Below, piece by piece: positions 41,032 to 48,947 of a stretch of 62,065 nt of DNA. The notes beneath the pieces were generated by a model. That model did not search any database, was not told where the DNA came from, and saw only the letters and a list, made by a program, of their open reading frames with translations. The stretch covers positions 1-62,065 of the forward strand of contig CAYQVW010000010.1 in assembly GCA_964421245.1 (NCBI GenBank), read 5' to 3'. Numbering within the stretch: the first letter of the stretch is position 1; every line of letters begins with the position of its first letter. The stretch is from CAYQVW01 sp964421245 (lineage in GTDB: Bacteria; Margulisbacteria; WOR-1; XYC2-FULL-46-14). The position numbers were made by a program, and so were the translations under genes.

Positions 41032-41352
41032 TTATTTATCGCCAAACCTCCCAATCAAATACCCTAACAAACTCCCTAAAATCAAAGTCATAATAGACAT
41101 CGGAATCAAACTGATAGGTTCCTGCCAGGCAATTAGGACTGCGACAGGGATTAAAAGCAAAAATGAGATCAAAATCCCTTTTAAAATATTGTTAATTTTA
41201 AGATTTGAAGTGGCAATCATAAAACCAGCAATGATCCAAAAAGTAAATGCCGATATATTTGCATCCCAGCTTAATCCTTGTATTATCATTGGCGTCACAT
41301 CAAGAATACCGGCAACTAATCCGAAAATAAGACCAATTTTTATTTTATTCAT
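41032..41352 (-). CDS. Small membrane protein, 106 aa
   Basis: Predicted helices lie at about 5-25, 30-48, 55-75 and 80-100. No family recognised. It starts six bases after the next membrane protein's stop, in a run of small membrane genes read toward the MerR gene. Likely an inner-membrane protein of unknown role. Confidence 0.55.
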   Translation of the reverse strand: MNKIKIGLIFGLVAGILDVTPMIIQGLSWDANISAFTFWIIAGFMIATSNLKINNILKGILISFLLLIPVAVLIAWQEPISLIPMSIMTLILGSLLGYLIGRFGDK

Positions 41353-41357
41353 ACTAT

Positions 41358-41735
41358 TTACCCCCTTAACAATAAATATATTGTAAAGATCACTTGAATT
41401 ACTGAGACAATCAAAGTCGCACTCAAAATAAACAACGACATCGGCACCTTAAATTCATTTCTTCCCATTTTTATAAAAGTCATATGAATTACAAAAGCTC
41501 CTATTCCCACCAAAGCAAGCAATAAGGAAGCAATTAAACCGGCAAAAGATTGCGTAAAAACCAAAACAAGTCCGTAGAGGACTAGAAATAACAAAGGAAA
41601 ATGCACAATAAGAAAGCCAGTTAGTCCTCCTGGCAATCTAAAGAGCTCCCACTCTTTCCAATAAGCAGAATCGATCTCATGATTTATTAACAAAACTGCA
41701 TTAACTAGATATAACCAAAACAAAATTTCCCACAT
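41358..41735 (-). CDS. Small membrane protein (DUF6713-like)
   Basis: The 125-aa protein starts LFWLYLVNAVLLINHEIDSAYWKEWELFRLPGG, which resembles DUF6713 proteins, with four predicted helices. The conserved NHEIDSAYWKEW motif follows the first helix. Function unknown. It is co-directional and closely spaced with its neighbours on both sides. Confidence 0.6.
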   Translation of the reverse strand: MWEILFWLYLVNAVLLINHEIDSAYWKEWELFRLPGGLTGFLIVHFPLLFLVLYGLVLVFTQSFAGLIASLLLALVGIGAFVIHMTFIKMGRNEFKVPMSLFILSATLIVSVIQVIFTIYLLLRG

Positions 41736-41738
41736 AAA

Positions 41739-42377
41739 TTACTCCTTATATTTCATATCAAACCAAGTTGAGCAATCATAGGGTAATTTATCTTTTGAAT
41801 CGACCAAAACCTTCTCAACAGATGATATTTTAATCGTGAAACCATGTTTATTAAATAATTCTTTCAATTCCGGATAAATCATGTTTTTATTTGAGATATC
41901 TTTTATAAAGGTGTGTAACTCCCCCAAAACAGGCCGCCCTTTTTTCTTGTCCCATAAATCAGATTTAAGTGCTGCCGACCTAAGCCTAAGAGACATCTGT
42001 TTATTTTTCGCTCCAAGGGCATTAACCAATCTGCCGATAACAAGGGTGTGGAAACCCTCTTTTTCTTCATCTCGCCATATCCTATCAAGAATTTTGGAAA
42101 ATAAATCTATCTGTTGTTTGAGTAGTAAATTAGAATTTGAGCGAAGCTGCAATATTCCCCTATTATGTTCTGTCTGAAAGGTGGTTAGACTAATCCTATT
42201 TTCACCATCAACAATGCTGTAGATTGTCTCACCTGGACCCTGCCCTTTTTGAACAAGCTCCGACCGAGACAAGAAAAATATCCAAAACAGAATTAGGCCC
42301 ACTACAAGAATCAAGATATATTTTAAGTATTTCATCATGATACTAACCTCTGCTTTATATGGTGTTGTATTATCCAT
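41739..42377 (-). CDS. Membrane-anchored hypothetical protein
   Basis: A single N-terminal helix (KYLKYILILVVGLILFWIFFL) anchors a soluble domain of about 175 residues, probably outside the inner membrane. No family recognised. Two starts are possible: this ATG with AAGGA upstream, or an ATG-ATG pair 13 codons later with AGAGG. It lies four bases after the flavoprotein gene and four before the DUF6713-like gene, so the group is likely one operon. Confidence 0.55.
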   Translation of the reverse strand: MDNTTPYKAEVSIMMKYLKYILILVVGLILFWIFFLSRSELVQKGQGPGETIYSIVDGENRISLTTFQTEHNRGILQLRSNSNLLLKQQIDLFSKILDRIWRDEEKEGFHTLVIGRLVNALGAKNKQMSLRLRSAALKSDLWDKKKGRPVLGELHTFIKDISNKNMIYPELKELFNKHGFTIKISSVEKVLVDSKDKLPYDCSTWFDMKYKE

Positions 42378-42380
42378 TTT

Positions 42381-42956
42381 CTATCCTTGTTCAATCAATT
42401 TTTTTAGGTTCTTTCCTATAAAACTTGCTTGCTCGATGTGTTCTTGTTTATTTAACACTGCCCCTTTTTCCATAAGACCATCAAAAAATATCTTGTTAAT
42501 AATTTTTATCCCAAGAGCAGCACACAGATCATCATAAAATTTGGTCAGGTTTTCTTCTTCATCCCCACCACTTTTTTGATGCATTACTGTAACAACAATT
42601 GCCTTTTTGCCTGAAACCAGAGCCTTGTTTTGTGAATGATAATAATAAAAGAGCCTATCAATAAAACTTTTCATCAACCCGGTAATTGCACCCCAATAGA
42701 GTGGCGAAGCAAAAATTAATAGATCGGCTTGTTCAACCTTATTGCGAATATCTATCATATCATCCGACAAAGAACACTTTGACTCTTTTGAGCAAGCATA
42801 ACAACCAATACAATCCGCAATTTTTTTGTTTCTTAATTCAGCAAGATTTATATTAACATCTGTAGGTTCAGTCCCTGCAATTATTTCTTTAACAAGAATA
42901 TCTGTATTCCCATCAATTCGCAGGCTTCCATTTATAATTAGGATATTATTTTCCAT
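42381..42956 (-). CDS. NADPH-dependent FMN reductase / iron-sulfur flavoprotein
   Basis: A flavodoxin-like fold with the FMN-phosphate loop INGSLRIDGNTDIL and the SPLYWGAITGLMKSFIDR segment of NAD(P)H:FMN reductases. A CIGCYACSKESKC cluster (about residues 50-62) is of the kind found in iron-sulfur flavoproteins of anaerobes, so a [4Fe-4S] cluster is likely. About 192 aa. An electron-transfer or detoxifying role is probable; the physiological partner is not evident. Confidence 0.82.
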   Translation of the reverse strand: MENNILIINGSLRIDGNTDILVKEIIAGTEPTDVNINLAELRNKKIADCIGCYACSKESKCSLSDDMIDIRNKVEQADLLIFASPLYWGAITGLMKSFIDRLFYYYHSQNKALVSGKKAIVVTVMHQKSGGDEEENLTKFYDDLCAALGIKIINKIFFDGLMEKGAVLNKQEHIEQASFIGKNLKKLIEQG

Positions 42957-42967
42957 CAAGTTCCCTT

Positions 42968-43831
42968 CTAAAATACTCTCACCGACGACGTCTTAAATGT
43001 TAAATAAACCTCGTGTCCAACATTTATTTCTAATTCATCTAACGACTTATGTGTAATTTGACTAACCAGCTTAATACCACAATCAGCGGTCAACTTCACA
43101 GTACTTCCCTCTTCTATTATACTTGAAACTCGCCCTAAAAGACTATTCCTAGCGCTAGATACAAACTTTTCTTTTGAAATAATGATCTCTTTTGGGTCAA
43201 TTGAAACTTTAGCTCTCCCAAGTTTTTCACTAGCGACAATAAATGAGATCTGGTCGTTAATCTGAAAAGTTTTCAGACCATTGTCAGCTTTGATTTCTCC
43301 AGAAAAGAAGTTTTGATAAGACTGTGGGAAAATTTTTCCATCATGAATAGTTATTACCTCATCAGCCAGCCTGAAAGCATTATCCAAAAGATGGGTCGCA
43401 ACAATAATAGTTTTTCCGTTTTCTCGGGCCTTCACAAGAACCTGCTCTAAAACCTCAACACTCGCCTCATCCAGATTTGCCGCCGGCTCATCCAACAAAA
43501 TAACTGCTGTTTCTAAAACAAAAGTACGGGCTAATGCAACTTTCTGCGCTTCCCCAATAGATAACTCCGTTGCTTTTCTATCTAAAATATGTGAAATACC
43601 AAATGTCTCTGCTATACTCGATACCCTTGCCCTGAGCACTGTCGAAGGGCTATCCCTCCGAACTCTCAACCCATAACTTATATTCTCAAACACCGTCGTA
43701 GAAAAAAGGTACGGCTGCTGCATGCAGTAACTTGTCTCCCTTGCTAAAGGAAATATAGAGTTAAGAAAAGTCGTCTTACCTGATCCATTTTCACCGACCA
43801 GAGCATAGATTTTACCTTGTTCGAAATTCAT
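42968..43831 (-). CDS. tupC: Tungstate ABC transporter ATPase
   Basis: The Walker A is GENGSGKTT (about 14-22), Walker B ILLDEPAANLD, and the signature reads LSIGEAQKVALAR in place of LSGGQ. A C-terminal TOBE/Mop-like domain (about 215-287) may sense oxyanion. The protein begins MNFEQGK, about 20 residues later than relatives: a stop codon lies just upstream in frame, so the first strand is missing. It overlaps tupB by four bases. The linker RRDSPSTVLRAR is encoded by a palindromic repeat. Confidence 0.88.
   Translation of the reverse strand: MNFEQGKIYALVGENGSGKTTFLNSIFPLARETSYCMQQPYLFSTTVFENISYGLRVRRDSPSTVLRARVSSIAETFGISHILDRKATELSIGEAQKVALARTFVLETAVILLDEPAANLDEASVEVLEQVLVKARENGKTIIVATHLLDNAFRLADEVITIHDGKIFPQSYQNFFSGEIKADNGLKTFQINDQISFIVASEKLGRAKVSIDPKEIIISKEKFVSSARNSLLGRVSSIIEEGSTVKLTADCGIKLVSQITHKSLDELEINVGHEVYLTFKTSSVRVF
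43629..43650. repeat. GCCCT...AGGGC repeat within tupC
   Basis: The minus strand reads GCCCTTCGACAG-TGCTCAGGGC, resembling a short element widely dispersed in bacterial genomes (CCCTTCGACA-GCTCAGGG). The reading frame is kept and protein length is near normal for this segment. Confidence 0.5.
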
Positions 43832-44457
43832 GCTCTACTCCCAACATACGAAACAACCAAATTAACACCCAATGCAACCATCAGCAAGACAAAGCCAAGG
43901 ACCAAACCTAGTCCAAACTCCCCCTTAGATGTCTCCAAGGCTATGGCAGTAGTCATTGTCCGTGTAACTCGATAAATATTTCCACCCAGCATCATCGAGA
44001 CTCCAACTTCCCCAATAACCCGACCAAAACCAGCCATTATTGCTGCGAGCAAGGGAATTTTAATCTCCCAAAGAAAAATTTTTAGTGCCTCGGTTGGTGT
44101 TGCTCCCAAACCATACGCCGTTTTTAAGATTTTCTGCTCTTTTCCAAGGGTTACCGAAAAAACCATTGCAGTAATAATCGGTAAGGCCAGAATGAATTGA
44201 CCAACTACAATCGCAGTTGGGGTATAAAGCAAACCAAAAGAACCCATCAGGCCCTGCCTACCTAAAAAGGAATAAACTAAAAGACCAATGACAACAGTTG
44301 GAACTGCCATCAAAGCATTTAATATGGTTGCAACCACTCTTTTACCTTTAAACTTCTTTATGGCCAAAAATAAACCAAGAGGAATACCAGCCAAAGCTGC
44401 AAGTGCAGCCGAAGTTAGCGCAATCCATATCGATGTCCAAACTATTGTGTATAGAAT
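43828..44457 (-). CDS. tupB: Tungstate ABC transporter permease, start codon unusual
   Basis: The permease has the TupB/CysW-like fold: LFLAIKKFKGKR, the EAA-type loop GATPTEALKIFLWEI and VIGEVGVSMMLGGN. A TTG at 44394 would begin inside the first membrane helix. The frame is open to 44475 and encodes ILYTIVWTSIWIALTSAALAALAGIPLG, a proper TM1, but contains no ATG, GTG or TTG before 44394. GGAG precedes two ATT codons (44460, 44457), so an AUU start is likely. It overlaps the end of tupA by 16 bases. Confidence 0.82.
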   Translation of the reverse strand: MLYTIVWTSIWIALTSAALAALAGIPLGLFLAIKKFKGKRVVATILNALMAVPTVVIGLLVYSFLGRQGLMGSFGLLYTPTAIVVGQFILALPIITAMVFSVTLGKEQKILKTAYGLGATPTEALKIFLWEIKIPLLAAIMAGFGRVIGEVGVSMMLGGNIYRVTRTMTTAIALETSKGEFGLGLVLGFVLLMVALGVNLVVSYVGSRA

Positions 44458-45185
44458 AATTGTTCTCCACTTACTTTAAAGTTATTAATTATCTTTTTCG
44501 CTTGCTTTGAAGTTATCCACTTAATAAAAGGTAGTGCCTTTTTATTAATCGCAATCACACCGTATGGATTAATATCTGCTTTTGATAAAAGAACCAGATC
44601 CATTTTCTTTTTATAGGCTAAATAAGTACCAATATCACAAAGAATATAGGCCTGCTTCTCATTTGCAATTAAGAGAGCTGCTCCCATCCCCTGTCCCACG
44701 CTCATATACCATTTGCCCTTGGGTGAAATCTTTGCTTTTCTCCAAAGCTCGATCTCTTTTTTATGCGTCCCAGAATCGTCCCCTCGAGAAACAAAAATAG
44801 CCTTTTTAGCAGCAATCTTTTTAAAAGGATTCTTGGAAGATTTAATCCGAGCAGGATCACTTGCCGGTCCTAAAATAACAAAGTCATTGTACATAACGTC
44901 ACGGCGGTTGAATCCGTATCCATCTTGAACAAATTTATCTTCAGCAGCTCTGGCATGAACAAGAATCACATCTACATCTTTGCTTTCCCCCAACTTAATT
45001 GCTTTACCAGTTCCAACCGCAATAACATCAACACGAGTATTATATTTTTTCTCAAACGGCGGCAATAAAACTCTAAGTAAACCAGAATTATCAGTTGAGG
45101 TGGTTGTGGCTAATTTAAGGGTGTCTGCTAAAATCGGGGCAGAAAACAAAATAAATAATAATAACGAAACAAATAACCTTTTCAT
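44442..45185 (-). CDS. tupA: Tungstate-binding protein TupA
   Basis: Periplasmic binding protein with a signal peptide (MKRLFVSLLLFILFSAPILA) and the TupA hallmark LATTTSTDNSGLLRVLLPPFEKKY, followed by VGTGKAIKLGESKDVDVILVHA, and RGDDSGTHKKE. I chose the Met after AAGGAG; a frame extends further upstream, but there it overlaps the leader RNA. TupA binds tungstate far more tightly than molybdate in studied cases, which suits a tungsten formate dehydrogenase. Part of tupABC. Confidence 0.93.
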   Translation of the reverse strand: MKRLFVSLLLFILFSAPILADTLKLATTTSTDNSGLLRVLLPPFEKKYNTRVDVIAVGTGKAIKLGESKDVDVILVHARAAEDKFVQDGYGFNRRDVMYNDFVILGPASDPARIKSSKNPFKKIAAKKAIFVSRGDDSGTHKKEIELWRKAKISPKGKWYMSVGQGMGAALLIANEKQAYILCDIGTYLAYKKKMDLVLLSKADINPYGVIAINKKALPFIKWITSKQAKKIINNFKVSGEQLFYTQ

Positions 45186-45262
45186 ATTTTCTCCTTTCCT
45201 AAATGGGAGGCTCAGCCGTTTCCAGCCAAACCCTCGAGTCTCGTTTGAGACTACCGTCCCGA
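45186..45262 (-). ncRNA. Candidate Moco/Tuco-type riboswitch upstream of tupA
   Basis: The leader holds a hairpin AGTCTC-AAAC-GAGACT (45237-45252), then GGAAAC and GCCTCCC segments reminiscent of the molybdenum/tungsten-cofactor RNA. CCTC (45207-45210) can pair either with GAGG (45232-45235) or with the Shine-Dalgarno GGAG (45191-45194), giving two exclusive states that would hide or expose the ribosome site. Context (tungstate uptake beside Moco genes) agrees. I matched the consensus from memory, so the class is uncertain. Confidence 0.5.
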
Positions 45263-45300
45263 CCACCATAATTATAAAAATTAAGGCAGTCGGGATCGAA
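45263..45300 (-). other. Ten-pair hairpin between the porin gene and tupA
   Basis: CCCGACTGCC and GGTGGTCGGG (minus strand) pair over ten positions with two G-U pairs around an AT-rich loop of about 17 bases. No T-run follows, so it is not a standard terminator; it may be an outer stem of the leader RNA or an RNA-processing site. Confidence 0.5.
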
Positions 45301-45309
45301 GATTTTAAA

Positions 45310-46233
45310 TTATATCTTTACTCTTAACTGTGCAATCAATGTATTATTGGCAACCGATCCTGTCTCTTCTCCAATAATATTGTAGTTAAGCATCCAGCGC
45401 GAACCATTGTCTGCCAAATACTTATTTACCCCAATAGTTAGGGTATTTACAGCATTACCAGCTACTGTGGTGTCTGCATCATAAACCTGGTATTGTACCA
45501 AAGGCTCAAGCTCCCCAATCTTCTTTGAAGCAGTAACATACAGGTTGCTTAAACGACCAGCACCGGTCCATGCACTACCAAGAACATATTCTGCAATTAG
45601 ATCAACATCAGATACTGCGGTTAAAAGGTAGATGCCAGCATCTTTTTGTTCTGTCATTGCCGCTCCAATTCTTCCATAGTATCCGGATAATCCAACCTTA
45701 CCGACAGGAGTATCGGTAACAACTTTTACAGAAACGTCTTTTACTTTATTGTTGTCTGCACCAGAGCGATTTCCATTGGTTAAACTTACAGCAAGATCGC
45801 TGTCCATAACCTTAGTCATCAAAGCAAAACCATAATCTCTATCTGCAACAACTACATTGTAGTGAGATGGATAGATAATGGTCTTATAGCTTCCGGCACC
45901 CAATGCAAAAGGAGTATCAAATTGACCATATCTTAGGGTTTTGTCAAATCCTTCGTTGCACTTTAAATCAGCCCAAACACCAGCAAGACCGACTGCCCCA
46001 CCAGCAGCCAAACCTGCAAAATCTGGCTGAATTACGACAGACAAATCATCTGTAATATTTCCAGAAAGCTTAATTCTGGCACGAGCAACAGTCATATTAT
46101 CTGTTGTTAATGCTGCCTCACTGTTAGTAAAACGAAACCTGAAATCACCATTCATCTTTACCCCATCAATCGCATAAGAAACTGACGAAACCAGAAACAA
46201 TGAAACTAAAACTAAACCGAGAATCTTTTTCAT
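45310..46233 (-). CDS. Outer-membrane porin (OprO/P-like)
   Basis: A signal peptide (KKILGLVLVSLFLVSSVSYA) precedes a beta-barrel of alternating strands with NGDFRFRFTN, RARIKLSGNITDDLSVVIQPDF and LRYGQFDTPFALGAG, features of phosphate/oxyanion-type porins. 307 aa. It lies 14 bases after fdhA and ahead of tupA, so it may pass formate or tungstate/selenate across the outer membrane. The role is inferred from position. Confidence 0.8.
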   Translation of the reverse strand: MKKILGLVLVSLFLVSSVSYAIDGVKMNGDFRFRFTNSEAALTTDNMTVARARIKLSGNITDDLSVVIQPDFAGLAAGGAVGLAGVWADLKCNEGFDKTLRYGQFDTPFALGAGSYKTIIYPSHYNVVVADRDYGFALMTKVMDSDLAVSLTNGNRSGADNNKVKDVSVKVVTDTPVGKVGLSGYYGRIGAAMTEQKDAGIYLLTAVSDVDLIAEYVLGSAWTGAGRLSNLYVTASKKIGELEPLVQYQVYDADTTVAGNAVNTLTIGVNKYLADNGSRWMLNYNIIGEETGSVANNTLIAQLRVKI

Positions 46234-46247
46234 ATCTTTCCTCCTTT

Positions 46248-48941
46248 TTAAATTTTCTCAACCTTCGCTGAACAAGCCTTATATTCTGGAATTTTTGCAA
46301 CCGGATCTCTGGCTGGGTTAGTCAAAACATTGGCAGCTGCTTCTACATAATGGAAAGGAATATAAATTGTCCCTTTACCAATTCGTTTTGTTACAAAAGC
46401 AGCAGTCTTAATCTCTCCGCGACGACTGGAAACTTTAACTTTCTCACCATTCTTTATTCCCAAAGCCTCTGCGTCATCGACTGAGATCATAACCATTGGC
46501 CCAGCTAGATTATCTAAGCCCTTTGACTTTCTAGACATAGTACCAGTATGGAAATGTTGCAAGACGCGCCCCGTTGTTAGAACCATCGGATACTCGTCAT
46601 CTGGAAGCTCTGCTGGTTCTTTGAAAGGAATAGCCTTCATTAGTCCCTTACCACGGGAAAACTTACCTTTGTGTAAGAACGGAGTTCCAGGATGTTCTGG
46701 TGTCGGACATGGCCATTGCAAGCCATCGTTTTCTTTTACTCGTTTCCAGCTGATTCCACCATATTGTGGTGTTAGCACAGAAACTTCTTTAGCAATATCG
46801 TCAGCAGACTCATATTTCCAATCACTCCCCATAGCATTGGCTAGTTCTTGGATAATTACCCAGTCTTCTTTAGCCTCTCCTGGAGGATCAATCGCTTTAT
46901 ATAAACGTTGTGCCCTGCGCTCTGTATTAGTATAAAGACCATCTTTTTCTGCAAAACAGGCTGCGGGTAAAACAACATCAGCTAATTCTGCTGTCTCTGT
47001 TAAAAAGATATCCTGGACAACCATGAAATCAACCTTTTCCAAAGCTTTCTTCACATGGTTGACATCCGGATCAGAGAGCATCGGATTTTCTCCCATTACA
47101 TAAAGGGCTTTAACTTTGCCAGAGTCTGCAGCTTCGATCATCTCGGTTACAGTCAAACCAGGTTTATTGGAAAGCTTACAATTCCACGCCTTTTCAAACT
47201 TCTCAACCGCCTTTGGATCAACCACTTTTTGATACCCTGGAAAGACAACGGCCAAGGCTCCCATATCACAGGCACCTTGTACGTTACATTGGCCACGTAG
47301 AGGATTAACACCTCCACCATTCTTACCTAAGTTGCCACAAAGCATCTGTAAGTTAGCGGTTGACCAGACATTGTCGGTCCCGGTAGTGTGCTGAGTAATG
47401 CCCATAGAATAAAACAGAGAAGCAGTTTCTGCCTGACCAAACAACTTTGCAATATCTTTAATGGTCTGAGCCGGTATCCCAGAAATTTTTTCAACCTTTT
47501 CTGGTGGATACTTAGCTACTTCGGCTTTGAGATCTTCAAACTTTTCACATCGCTCGGCAACGTAGGCCTTATCATACCAATCATTCTTAATGATCTCATT
47601 CATAATACCGTTAAGGACTGCAACGTCCGAACCGCAGCGCTGCCTTGCATAAATAGTGGCGTATTTTGCTAAATCAATCTCTTTGGGGTCAATAACAATC
47701 AGTTTGGTCTTGCCATAACGAACTGCCTGTTTAATATAACCAGCAATAACTGGGTGGGCAGACGAGGTATCAGAACCAGTAACTAAAATTACATCTGCTT
47801 CGGCAATTCCTGCAATATCATTGGTCATTGCTCCGGATCCTAATGAAGCGGCCAGACCGGCCACTGTGGCTGAGTGTCACAGCCGGGCACAATGTTCAAC
47901 GTTGTTTGTGCCCACCTCCCGTCGCATGAATTTTTGGAAGGCGAAGTTTTCTTCGTTGGTGACTTTAGCAGATGATAATCCAGCTATTGCATCACCGCCA
48001 TGCTCCTTTTTAATATTTTTAAACTTTTCAGCAACCTTGGCAAAGGCCTCTTCCCAGCTAGCCTCTACCAGTTTTCCTTTACTATTTTTGACCAAAGGCT
48101 TTGTCAATCTTTCTGGACTATTTACAAAATCCAAACCATAACGACCCTTAACACAAAGCATCCCATCATTAGTTGGTGCTCCATCAACTCCAGTAACTTT
48201 GACAATTTTCTTGGTACGATCGTCAACGTGAAGTGTCATTTTACAGCCGACTCCGCAATATGGGCAGATCGTGTCTACTTTGCGCAATTCCCATGGACGC
48301 CCCTTGCCAATGGCGTTCTTATCAATGATAGCGCCAACCGGACAGAGCTGAGAACATTCACCACACTGAACACAATCTGATTTCCCCATTGGCTTGTCAT
48401 CATCACAAATAACCTTGGTCTCATGATTGCGATAACCAAAATCAAGAACTTCGTGAACTACTGTATTGTTACATCCAGCAACACAACGTCCGCATTGGAT
48501 ACAACGATCAAGATCGCGGACAATCATCTCGCTCGATTCATCTTTTGGAGATTTCTCTTGTTCAACAAAGAAGGCTGGTGTTTCAATTCCTAGGTGATAA
48601 GCAGCTTCTTGAAGTTCGCAAAGACCATTTGATTCACAAGTTAAACAATAATGTGTGCCAGAAGAGAGAAGAAGATTAACAATCATCTTACGTGCTTCAA
48701 TAACTTGTGGGGTATCGGTTTTTACAATTAATCCATCGCGAGCTTCTACCGAGCAGGATGTTTGTAATCCCCTCATCCCCTCGACCTCTACCACACAAAT
48801 TCTACATTTGCTGGCAGGTCCAGTTTTTTTGTGGTAACAAAGGGTCGGAATATAAAAGCCATTTTCTCGCGCTACCTCAAGGATAGTCTTGCCCGGCTCA
48901 AAGGCAACATTTTTTCCATCGATATTCATTTTATTCGCCAT
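46248..48941 (-). CDS. fdhA: Selenocysteine formate dehydrogenase, NAD-linked type
   Basis: The reading frame runs through a TGA (47877-47879) that must be read as selenocysteine (residue 355) in CARL-U-HSATVAGL, exactly where FDH holds Sec. It makes an 897-residue protein. Order: N-terminal [2Fe-2S] ferredoxin domain, His-Cys3 [4Fe-4S] site (HYCLTC...C), two [4Fe-4S] sites (CIQCGRCVAGC, CVQCGECSQLCP), a CPYCGVGC cluster, and the molybdopterin (probably W) domains. It oxidises formate to CO2, or the reverse. AAGGAGGA precedes the ATG. It follows nuoEF by six bases, its likely NAD(H) partner. Confidence 0.95.
47848..47864 (-). promoter_or_regulatory. Bacterial SECIS hairpin in fdhA
   Basis: Twelve bases after the UGA, GUGGCC and GGCCGC form a six-pair stem (one G-U) around the loop GGUCU. 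This matches the GGUCU apical loop of the E. coli fdhF SECIS that recruits SelB. It is strong evidence that the UGA is recoded. Confidence 0.88.
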
Positions 48942-48947
48942 TAAAAT

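Noticed and set aside
45186..45269. A longer TupA starting at 45269
   Set aside because: The added 28 residues precede a clean signal peptide and would be encoded by the structured leader; AAGGAG marks the 45185 start.
46248..47864. A separate 538-aa molybdopterin oxidoreductase starting at a GTG
   Set aside because: It is the C-terminal part of fdhA after the selenocysteine UGA; the upstream frame, the CARL-U-HSATV motif and the SECIS show one gene.
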